Positions 7,673 through 15,919 of a DNA stretch of 64,000 nucleotides are shown here, one piece after another. How positions within the stretch are numbered: position 1 is the stretch's first letter; each line of letters starts with the position of its first letter. The DNA is from Rhodococcus sp. KRD197 (GTDB taxonomy: Bacteria > Actinomycetota > Actinomycetes > Mycobacteriales > Mycobacteriaceae). The stretch lies in assembly GCF_017168235.1 (NCBI RefSeq), contig NZ_JABFAO010000002.1:578488-642487 (forward strand), written 5' to 3'. The notes under the pieces are model-generated. The model was not told where the DNA came from and searched no databases. It saw nothing but the letters and a program-made list of their open reading frames with translations. The translations under genes and the position numbers were made by a program.

Positions 7673-8695
7673 ATGGACACCAGACCGAGCGGCCGCTTGC
7701 AGGAATATCTCGACGAGCAATGCGGCATCCTGACGACCCGGCAGCTCTACGGTCTGGGCGAGAACCGTGAGTCGATCAGACACGCGGTCGAGACCGGCCA
7801 ATGGCTGCGAGTCTTCCGGGGAGTCTTCGCCGTCACGAACGGCCCGCTGACGCGCGAGATGCAGTTGTCGGCGGCTCTCCTCTACGCGGGGCCGAGAGCA
7901 CTGTTGAGCCATGACACCGCAGCCGAGGCATGGGGGATCTCACGACCGACGGAGGGGCCGGTACACGTGACGGTCCCGTACGGCTGCTCCGCGATCAGTC
8001 AGCCGCCGACGTTGCGCCACGCAGATCGAAGATTCACAGCCACTGCGCACGAGGTCATCCATCCGGGCGTCGAGGTGCACAGGTCGCGAGCCATGGCACA
8101 CATCGGAGCCGACACGAACCCGCTGCGAACTGGCAAACCCGATACCGTCCTGGACCTCGCGGTGGCCCAACCGACAGCCAGAGAGGCGATGATCTGCATG
8201 GTGTCGGCGATGGCCTCGGGTGCTGTGTCGGTGGACCTCATGCGCCGCAAACTCGAGCTTCGTCGGCCTCGGCGCTACCGGCGAGCGCTGTTCGACACTG
8301 TCGTCCTGCTCGGCGAAGGGGTGCATTCCGTCCTCGAACACAGGTATGTCCTCGACGTCGAACAGGCGCACGGACTTCCGACGGCGACGCGTCAGGCGCC
8401 CCATCATGTCGATGGCCGCGTTCTGTTCGAGGATGTGCTCTACGAGCAGTTCGGGCTCATCGTCAGGCTCGACGGCCAGGCCTTCCACAGCGCGAAGCAG
8501 CGAAGATTCCGAGACCGCAGGCGGGACAACTCAGCCGAGTTGCGCAACCTTCCGCGCCTGGCCTACGGCTGGGACGACGTGACGAAGGATCCCTGCGCGG
8601 TCTACGGGGAGGTCCGGGCAGTGCTCGTGCGGGAGGGATGGAGTGATGTGTCTTTTCCCTGCAGGCGCTGCGCGCATGTGAGTGAAAGTACATAG
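7673..8695 (+). CDS. AbiEi/DUF559-type protein with winged-helix and nuclease-like (VSR-fold) domains
   Basis: 340 aa. The N-terminus (LDEQCGILTTRQLYGLG, then WLRVFRGVFAVT) matches the AbiEi antitoxin-type winged helix. The C-terminus matches the DUF559/very-short-patch-repair-like segment (LDGQAFHS, then DRRRDNSAEL, YGWDDVTKDPCAV). The family normally shows E-x-D-G; here it is VRLDG, with Arg in place of Glu, so nuclease activity is doubtful. There is no adjacent AbiEii-type toxin gene. The last seven residues (AHVSEST) and stop come from an intergenic palindrome. Function unknown; solitary copies are common in actinobacteria. Confidence 0.75.
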   Translation: MDTRPSGRLQEYLDEQCGILTTRQLYGLGENRESIRHAVETGQWLRVFRGVFAVTNGPLTREMQLSAALLYAGPRALLSHDTAAEAWGISRPTEGPVHVTVPYGCSAISQPPTLRHADRRFTATAHEVIHPGVEVHRSRAMAHIGADTNPLRTGKPDTVLDLAVAQPTAREAMICMVSAMASGAVSVDLMRRKLELRRPRRYRRALFDTVVLLGEGVHSVLEHRYVLDVEQAHGLPTATRQAPHHVDGRVLFEDVLYEQFGLIVRLDGQAFHSAKQRRFRDRRRDNSAELRNLPRLAYGWDDVTKDPCAVYGEVRAVLVREGWSDVSFPCRRCAHVSEST

Positions 8696-8720
8696 CGGGC
8701 TATGTACTTCCACTCACATG
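8675..8720. repeat. Long intergenic palindrome, copy C
   Basis: Arms 8675-8696 and 8699-8720, 22 bp with one mismatch and a GG spacer, in the GAAAGTAC subtype. It provides the TAG stop of the left gene (8693-8695) and the TGA stop of gatD (8714-8716). Flanks are GGCGCTGCGCGC and a GGCGGAGCCGC mini-hairpin, oriented as copy A. Confidence 0.9.
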
Positions 8721-9424
8721 TGGCGGAGCCGCTCCCTCCGGAGCTGGGTTACCTCCGGCAGATCAAGGGGCGCCAACCGGGTGCCCAGGGCCTTCTCCAG
8801 CAGGTAGTCCGCCAGTTCCGGATTCCGCGCGAGCACGGGGCCGTGCATGTACGTGCCGATCACCGACCCCTGCACGACGCCCTCGCGTCCGTCGCCGACG
8901 CCGTTGCCCACACCGGAGGTGACCTTCGCCAGCGGAGCTGCGTCGAGGCCGAGAGTGGTTCCACCGCGGTGGTTCTCGAACCCGGTGAGCTTTGCGCTCA
9001 GACCGTCGAGGAAAGGTTCGCTCACGACCTCCCCGATGGATCGCTTCTCCTGCGGTGCGGTGGTGACATCGAACATCGAGATGCCGTCCACGCGTTCACC
9101 CGCGGAGGTCTCGTACCAGTGCCCGAGTACCTGGATCGCCGCGCAGATCGCGAGAACCGGAACGCCCCGCTCCGCCGCTTTCTGCAGCCCGGGATACTTC
9201 GTCAGGTGGCGGGTGGCCAGGCGTTGCGCTGAATCCTCGGCTCCGCCCAGGGTGTAGACGTCGCACGATTCCGGAACCGGATCGTTGAGCGTGATGTGCA
9301 CGACTTCGGCGTCGATATCGCGCATGCGCAACCGCTGGCGCAGGATCAGGGCGTTGCCGTTGTCCCCGTAGGTACCCATGACGTCGGGTAGCACGAGACC
9401 GATGCGGACAGTGGACTCAGACAT
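8714..9424 (-). CDS. gatD: Lipid II isoglutaminyl synthase, glutamine amidotransferase subunit GatD
   Basis: 236 aa CobB/CobQ-like glutaminase. The nucleophile Cys is in VLAICAAIQVLGHWYE (about residues 91-106) and the His in GTYMHGPVLARNPELAD. It releases ammonia from glutamine for MurT, which amidates D-iso-glutamate of lipid II in the cytoplasm. It overlaps murT by 8 nt, the normal arrangement (Rv3713-Rv3712 in M. tuberculosis). The final Met codon and stop are inside the intergenic palindrome. Confidence 0.92.
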   Translation of the reverse strand: MSESTVRIGLVLPDVMGTYGDNGNALILRQRLRMRDIDAEVVHITLNDPVPESCDVYTLGGAEDSAQRLATRHLTKYPGLQKAAERGVPVLAICAAIQVLGHWYETSAGERVDGISMFDVTTAPQEKRSIGEVVSEPFLDGLSAKLTGFENHRGGTTLGLDAAPLAKVTSGVGNGVGDGREGVVQGSVIGTYMHGPVLARNPELADYLLEKALGTRLAPLDLPEVTQLRRERLRHM

Positions 9425-10682
9425 CGCTCACCTCGCGTGCGAGTGCGCGCCCGAGGTCGCGGAACGCGGTGTAGTTGGCCAAAACCTCGACGCGTCCCGG
9501 CGGACAGGATGCGATGGCAGCGAGCGGGTCCGCGACGGTGGTGTGCGGCGAACCGGCGTAGAGCAACCGCACGCCGAGATCGGTGGCACGCTCACCGGAG
9601 GCGACGACGGCCACGTTCTCGAAGTGCTCGAAGCGCACGTCCCACAACCACGACAGATCCTCCCCGTCGGGGACCTGCCCGTTGACGGCGATCACGAGAC
9701 CGTCCACGGTGGGGTCGATCATCGACAGGGCCTCCTGCCACCCGGCGGGATTTTTCGCCAGGAGCAACCGCACCGAGTGCGATCCGTATTGAACTGTGGA
9801 GTATCGGCCCGCGACTTCCTCGACGCCTGCTGCGGCCGCGACGGCATCGGACGGCGCGGTGCCGAGCGTCACTGCGGCGGCGACGGCCTGGGCTGCGTTG
9901 CCGCGGTTCGCCCGGCCCGGCAGCGCCAATGTCATCGGGATCTTCAGCCCGTCGGGGCCGTAGAGATAGTCGTCGTCGAGCCACCAGTCCGGTTCCGGCC
10001 GCTGGAAATCCGATCCGGTGCTGTACCAGTGCGCGCCGTCCCAGACGATGGGTTCGCCGGTGCGCGGGCAGCTGACCGAGTCGCCGGCCCAGCCGCCACC
10101 GGCCGCCACCCAGACGACATTGGGGGCGTCGTAGGCGGCCGAGGTGACCAGGACGTCATCGCAGTTGGCGATGACGACGGTCTCGGGGTGCCGCGCCAGC
10201 CCGGCGCGGAGCTTCCGTTCGATCATGTTGATCTCGCCGACACGGTCGAGCTGATCGCGGCTGAGGTTGAGTAGGACGACGGCCGCGGGTGAGACGGCGT
10301 CGCACACGTGCGGTACGTGGAGTTCGTCGACTTCGAGCGCGGCGAGCGGTGCGTCGAAGTTGGCGTGCAGAGCCGCGACGATGCCGGCATCCATGTTCGC
10401 TCCGTCGGCCTGCGTGGCGACCTCGCCGAGCGTGGCGAGTGCGGCAGCGGCCATCCTCGTCGTCGTCGATTTGCCGTTGGTTCCGGTGATGACGACGGTA
10501 CGACGCCCCGATCCGAGCCCGGTGAGGATGTCCGGGTCGATTTTGAGGGCGACGAGGCCGCCGATCATCGATCCTTTGCCGCGTCCCGCCTTGCGTGACG
10601 CCCACCTCGCTGCTTCCGCCGCCCGCAGCGCCAATCGGCCGCGCGCACCGATTGCCGCTCTGCGCTCACCCGTTCGAACCAT
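9417..10682 (-). CDS. murT: Lipid II isoglutaminyl synthase, Mur ligase-like subunit MurT
   Basis: 421 aa from ATG 10682; an upstream GTG at 10736 would add 18 poorly conserved residues but has GAGGAG nearby. The Mur ligase P-loop is TGTNGKSTTTRM. LNLSRDQLDRVGE and GRANRGNAAQA are typical central and ADP-binding segments, and the C-terminal DUF1727 domain includes YTAFRDLGRAL. With GatD it makes iso-glutamine in the peptidoglycan stem. The central zinc-ribbon region reads CPRTGEPI, with only one of the four cysteines known from the Staphylococcus aureus enzyme. Confidence 0.92.
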   Translation of the reverse strand: MVRTGERRAAIGARGRLALRAAEAARWASRKAGRGKGSMIGGLVALKIDPDILTGLGSGRRTVVITGTNGKSTTTRMAAAALATLGEVATQADGANMDAGIVAALHANFDAPLAALEVDELHVPHVCDAVSPAAVVLLNLSRDQLDRVGEINMIERKLRAGLARHPETVVIANCDDVLVTSAAYDAPNVVWVAAGGGWAGDSVSCPRTGEPIVWDGAHWYSTGSDFQRPEPDWWLDDDYLYGPDGLKIPMTLALPGRANRGNAAQAVAAAVTLGTAPSDAVAAAAGVEEVAGRYSTVQYGSHSVRLLLAKNPAGWQEALSMIDPTVDGLVIAVNGQVPDGEDLSWLWDVRFEHFENVAVVASGERATDLGVRLLYAGSPHTTVADPLAAIASCPPGRVEVLANYTAFRDLGRALAREVSDV

Positions 10683-10776
10683 GCGCCGAGTCTGGCACAA
10701 ACATCCGGCTCGACTCTCCTCGTAATGTGGCGCCACCCGCTATGTTGACTGAAACAGGTTCTAGAAAGGAACTCGC

Positions 10777-11160
10777 ATGGTCCCAGCTGCCGATGTCGTC
10801 CGTAAGACCGTCGACGCCTATGTCCAGGCCGTCGCGCACGGGACCGTCGATGACATTCTTGCCCTGTACGCCGATGGAGCGACCGTGGAAGATCCGGTCG
10901 GTACCGAGGTCAGGACGACCGAGCAGGCGATCAGGGAGTTCTACGCGGTTCTGGAGCCCTTGGAGCAGTCGGCGGAACTTCTCGCGTGCAAGATCGCTTC
11001 CAACTCTGCGGCTTTCCACTTCAGGCTGGTGTCCAAATTCGGGGAGAACACGTTCGAAGTGGCGCCCATCGACGTGATGGAATTCGACGACGACGGCAGA
11101 ATCACATCGATGCGGGCGTATTGGTCGCCCGAGGATCTGGTCCAGCTTTCTGGAAACTGA
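10777..11160 (+). CDS. SnoaL/NTF2-like protein, ketosteroid isomerase type
   Basis: 127 aa, a single NTF2-fold domain. ATG 10777 follows AAAGGAA. DILALYADGATVEDPVGTE and the closing RITSMRAYWSPED match steroid delta-isomerase-like proteins, with an Asp (DPVG) where delta-5-3-ketosteroid isomerases place a catalytic acid. The true substrate cannot be read from sequence. It is monocistronic between the divergent murT and the convergent transporter gene. Confidence 0.75.
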   Translation: MVPAADVVRKTVDAYVQAVAHGTVDDILALYADGATVEDPVGTEVRTTEQAIREFYAVLEPLEQSAELLACKIASNSAAFHFRLVSKFGENTFEVAPIDVMEFDDDGRITSMRAYWSPEDLVQLSGN

Positions 11161-11188
11161 CGGAACGCCCAGATCGCAGTCAGCGACA

Positions 11189-12121
11189 TCACACCCGCAG
11201 TGGCTCGGCCAACGGCGCGGGGGCTGCGGCGGCGCGCCTGCTTGCCATTCCTCCCACGCTTCCGACGATGACGACGGCTGCCCCGATCAGTGACAGCACG
11301 GTGGGTATCTCGGCCAGGAATATCCACGCCGCCCCGATTCCGACGACGGGGACCAGCAGTGAGAACGGTGCGACGACTCCAGCGGGGTTGCGGCTGATGA
11401 GCACGGTCCACAGGCCTGATCCAGCGATGGTGCCCACGAGCACGATGTAGGCCAGTCCGGCAAGCGCGGGCCACCCGGTTGCGCTGAACGACTCTGCGAG
11501 CGCGCGCCACCCCGTTGTCGGTCCCTCGGTGGCTGCGGACAGGGCGAGCATCGGGATCGGCGGGACGACGCACATCCACAACATCAGTCGCATCGGTTCG
11601 GTCGACTTCGCCAGGCGGTTGCCCAGGTTGCCGAAAGCCCAGCCCAGTCCCGCGAGCAGCGTCAGGACAACGGGAACGAGTGAGGCTGCCTGCGAGCGGT
11701 CGTATCCGATGAGACACATACCGGCGATGGCGATGGTGATACCGAGGATCTGGCGTCGGCTCACGTGTTCCCGCAGTAGAAGCGCGCCGAGAACGATGGT
11801 GAACGGTGCCGAGGATTGCAGCACGAGGGAGGCGAGACCGGTGGGCATGCCGGCGTTCATCGCGGCGAAGAGGAATGCGAACTGGGCGAATCCGAATCCG
11901 AAGCCGTACAGCAGCAGCCACTTGATCGGGACGTCGGGGCGTCGCACGAAAAGGAGTACGGGGACGGCGATGACCAGGAAGCGCAGTCCAGCGAAGAAGA
12001 ACGGTGGGAAGTGGTCGAGTCCGACGCGGATGGCGAGGAAGTTCAGTCCCCACAGCACGGCGACGGTCAGTCCGAGGAGGCGGTCGCGTGTGTTCACGTG
12101 ATCCATGGTGGATGCCAGCAT
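11189..12121 (-). CDS. EamA/DMT-family transporter
   Basis: 310 aa with ten hydrophobic segments arranged as two EamA repeats (first starting RLLGLTVAVLWGLNFLAIRVG, given here as RLLGLTVAVLWG then LNFLAIRVG; second starting LTLLAGLGWAFGNLGNRLA). These inner-membrane permeases export amino acids or other metabolites. Possible starts are ATG 12121, ATG 12106 or a nearby GTG; none has a good ribosome-binding site. It is divergent from a LysR gene 48 bp away, which is its likely regulator. Confidence 0.87.
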   Translation of the reverse strand: MLASTMDHVNTRDRLLGLTVAVLWGLNFLAIRVGLDHFPPFFFAGLRFLVIAVPVLLFVRRPDVPIKWLLLYGFGFGFAQFAFLFAAMNAGMPTGLASLVLQSSAPFTIVLGALLLREHVSRRQILGITIAIAGMCLIGYDRSQAASLVPVVLTLLAGLGWAFGNLGNRLAKSTEPMRLMLWMCVVPPIPMLALSAATEGPTTGWRALAESFSATGWPALAGLAYIVLVGTIAGSGLWTVLISRNPAGVVAPFSLLVPVVGIGAAWIFLAEIPTVLSLIGAAVVIVGSVGGMASRRAAAAPAPLAEPLRV

Positions 12122-12141
12122 GCATCAGGACAATCGAATAA

Positions 12142-12157
12142 AAGTGCAATGACACTT
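12142..12157. promoter_or_regulatory. Candidate LysR operator in the EamA-LysR intergenic gap
   Basis: Inverted repeat AAGTG-CAATGA-CACTT in the 48-bp gap between the divergent eamA and lysR genes, a typical place for LysR autoregulation and target control. The arms are short, so this is a suggestion. Confidence 0.45.
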
Positions 12158-12169
12158 AAGATTCTCTAC

Positions 12170-13072
12170 ATGAACCTCGAGCGTCTACGCATCCTGCGCG
12201 AGTTGGCCGACCGCGGCACCGTGGGCGCGACGGCCGCAGCACTGTCGTTGACACCGTCGGCCGTGTCGCAGCAACTCAAGCTGCTAGCCAAAGAGGCCGG
12301 CGTGAAGTTGCTGGAACCGGACGGTCGACGGCTGCGACTGACCGACGCCGGTCGAGCGCTCGTATTGCGTGCCGACGAGGTTCTCGCTGCGCTCGATCGC
12401 GCGGCTGCCGAGATGGCCTCCTACAGCGCCTCACCTCGTGGACGCGTGCGCGTGGCACTCTTCCCCTCGGGTGCGGCCCTGTTGCTGCCGGGCGTGTTCG
12501 AGCGACTGCTGGGCAGCGAGATCCTCCTCGACGCCAGCGACGAGGATGTGCCCGCCTCTGCCGTCCCGGTCTTGCTCGCCGATTACGACGTCGTACTGAC
12601 GCATCGAGACGAGCGTGCGCCCGCCACCGCTGGTCCCCGAATCGAGGTGACGGCGCTGATGCGGGAGCCGATCGATCTCGTGCTCCCTGCGGGTCATCGC
12701 CTGGCCGGCCAGGATTCGGTCGATGTACGCCAGCTCGCCGACGAAAGGTGGATCAGCGTTCGCGGCGGATTCCCCGTCGACGACGTCCTGCTGTCGGTCG
12801 CCGCAGCGACCGGCGTCGCACCGCGGGTGGTGCAGCGTATCAACGACTTTCGTGTCACCGAGGAGCTCGTTGCGCGCGGACACGGCGTAGCGCTGTTGCC
12901 GCGCTACGCCGTGGTGCACCCCTCGCTGGTGCGGCTGCCGCTGTCCGGAGTGCGGGCCGGTCGGATCTACGAACTGGCGACCCGGCCCGGTGCGCGTGCA
13001 CTCCCGGCGGTGTCCGCGGTGATAGAGGCCTTTCGTGGTGAGGTGGCCGCTACTGCAACGCCTTTGCCTTGA
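12170..13072 (+). CDS. LysR-family transcriptional regulator
   Basis: 300 aa from ATG 12170 (MNLERLRILRELADRG). The N-terminal LysR HTH has GATAAALSLTPSAVSQQLKL (about residues 20-39), followed by a LysR substrate-binding domain beginning GRVRVALFPSGAALL. Divergent from the EamA transporter, the usual pairing for an effector-responsive exporter. Its 3' end overlaps the convergent SHOCT gene by 23 bp. Confidence 0.9.
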   Translation: MNLERLRILRELADRGTVGATAAALSLTPSAVSQQLKLLAKEAGVKLLEPDGRRLRLTDAGRALVLRADEVLAALDRAAAEMASYSASPRGRVRVALFPSGAALLLPGVFERLLGSEILLDASDEDVPASAVPVLLADYDVVLTHRDERAPATAGPRIEVTALMREPIDLVLPAGHRLAGQDSVDVRQLADERWISVRGGFPVDDVLLSVAAATGVAPRVVQRINDFRVTEELVARGHGVALLPRYAVVHPSLVRLPLSGVRAGRIYELATRPGARALPAVSAVIEAFRGEVAATATPLP

Positions 13073-13427
13073 GCTGTCCGAATTCCTCTTCGGTGATGGT
13101 TCCCTTGTCCAGCAGCGTCTTGGCGTGCGCGATCTCCTCGGCCGACGTGCGTCCCGCGACCTGCCTGATGTACTGGTCCTGCTCGTCCTTCGCTTCCTGC
13201 ATGGCCGCGACCTGACGCTTGGACATGCCGTCACCCTTGGCGATGAGGTAGATCAACGCGGTCAGGAACGGAGCAACAATGAGGAAGAACACCCAGATGG
13301 CCTTGACCCAGCCCGAGCTCTTGTGGTCCCGGAACAGATCGCCGATGATCGAGAAGAGCACCATGAGGTACGCGATGAACGCGAAGCTCACGATGATGAG
13401 CCACAAAAAATCCCAGAACGAGTCCAC
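13050..13427 (-). CDS. Small membrane protein with PLDc_N-like helices and a SHOCT domain
   Basis: 125 aa from GTG 13427 (MDSFWDFLWLIIVSF), chosen because GGAGC lies about 10 nt upstream and actinobacterial relatives start there. Two transmembrane segments (about 5-27 and 45-66) are followed by a polar linker and a C-terminal SHOCT motif (AEEIAHAKTLLDKGTITEEEF). SHOCT domains are short oligomerisation modules. The function is unknown. Its coding end overlaps the lysR coding end by 23 bp on the opposite strand. Confidence 0.78.
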   Translation of the reverse strand: MDSFWDFLWLIIVSFAFIAYLMVLFSIIGDLFRDHKSSGWVKAIWVFFLIVAPFLTALIYLIAKGDGMSKRQVAAMQEAKDEQDQYIRQVAGRTSAEEIAHAKTLLDKGTITEEEFGQLKAKALQ

Positions 13428-13510
13428 GATGACAGCTCCATTTCCGCTGGTGAAAGATCCAGCGCAATAGTCGCACCGTGGCGGGGTCAAGATCATCATC
13501 CGAAACAGGT

Positions 13511-13564
13511 GAGATCGAGGTTGTGCTGTGTTTCCGGCGACTATCCGTGCACAACCTCGATCTC
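13511..13564 (-). terminator. Long stem-loop downstream of leuA
   Basis: Perfect 16-bp arms GAGATCGAGGTTGTGC (13511-13526) and GCACAACCTCGATCTC (13549-13564) with a 22-nt loop, beginning 7 bp beyond the leuA stop. No U-tract, as is common for actinobacterial terminators. Confidence 0.65.
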
Positions 13565-13571
13565 GGCGGGG

Positions 13572-15401
<1,830 letters not shown>

Positions 15402-15439
15402 TTATTACCTGAAATGGTTATCGACCGGCGCGAAGAACC

Positions 15440-15478
15440 CCGCGACGGGAAGCCAGTCTGTGTCAGACCCCGTCGCGG
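15440..15478 (-). promoter_or_regulatory. Stem-loop of the leuA leader (attenuator-like)
   Basis: Arms 15440-15449 and 15469-15478 pair through CGCGACGGG/CCCGTCGCG, and a nested GTCTG-TGT-CAGAC stem (15456-15468) sits inside. On the leuA transcript the 5' arm overlaps codons 9-12 of the leader peptide, so ribosome position on the Leu codons just upstream would decide whether the stem forms. Confidence 0.65.
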
Positions 15479-15504
15479 CGATCGAGGAGGAGCGCGCGCT
15501 GCAT
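15463..15504 (-). CDS. leuA leader peptide (13 aa)
   Basis: Short frame ATG 15504 to TGA 15463 encoding MQRALLLDRRDGV, with three consecutive CTC leucine codons at 15484-15492. It lies 79 bp upstream of leuA on the same strand and runs into a nested stem-loop. A TACACT -10-like box 7 nt before the ATG suggests that it is leaderless. Leu-rich leaders ahead of leuA are known in corynebacteria and other actinobacteria. The function is inferred. Confidence 0.7.
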   Translation of the reverse strand: MQRALLLDRRDGV

Positions 15505-15559
15505 AACGCCGAGTGTACTACCGCACACACCCTCCGCACCCGTGGGTTGACCGAACCGG

Positions 15560-15787
15560 TCAGTCCGGCAACCTGCGCAGTTCGACGACGGTCAGCCCCA
15601 GGGCGTCGAATCGCGCCAGCATGCCGCGCAGCGCCGTGTCGTCCTCGAGCGGCCCGAACAATCGCGTGCAGGGATACGGCGTCCTTGCCACGGCCAGATC
15701 GGGGAATGCGGCTTTGGTGCGGTCGGTCATGTCGCCTTCGACGACGAACTCGTAGCGCACCGGATGTGTGTCGGCGGGCTGAGCCAT
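15560..15787 (-). CDS. Conserved-looking small hypothetical protein
   Basis: 75 aa from ATG 15787 with GAGGAG 7-12 nt upstream. One small alpha/beta-like domain is apparent (VRYEFVVEGDMT, then LFGPLEDDTALRGMLARFDALGLTVVELRRLP). No family was recognised. It lies between leuA and a LuxR-type regulator gene on the same strand, 132 bp after the latter's stop, and may be its target or part of its unit. Confidence 0.62.
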   Translation of the reverse strand: MAQPADTHPVRYEFVVEGDMTDRTKAAFPDLAVARTPYPCTRLFGPLEDDTALRGMLARFDALGLTVVELRRLPD

Positions 15788-15919
15788 GGTCGTGCTCCTC
15801 GTCGGGTCCGCAAGGATCGTGATTACTTGGGGCCGGGCTACCGGCGTCACTATCAGCGTCCATCCACCGCGCCCGGTCGGCATCACCCGCAGGAGATGAG
15901 TAATGCGGGGCTGCTGTGC

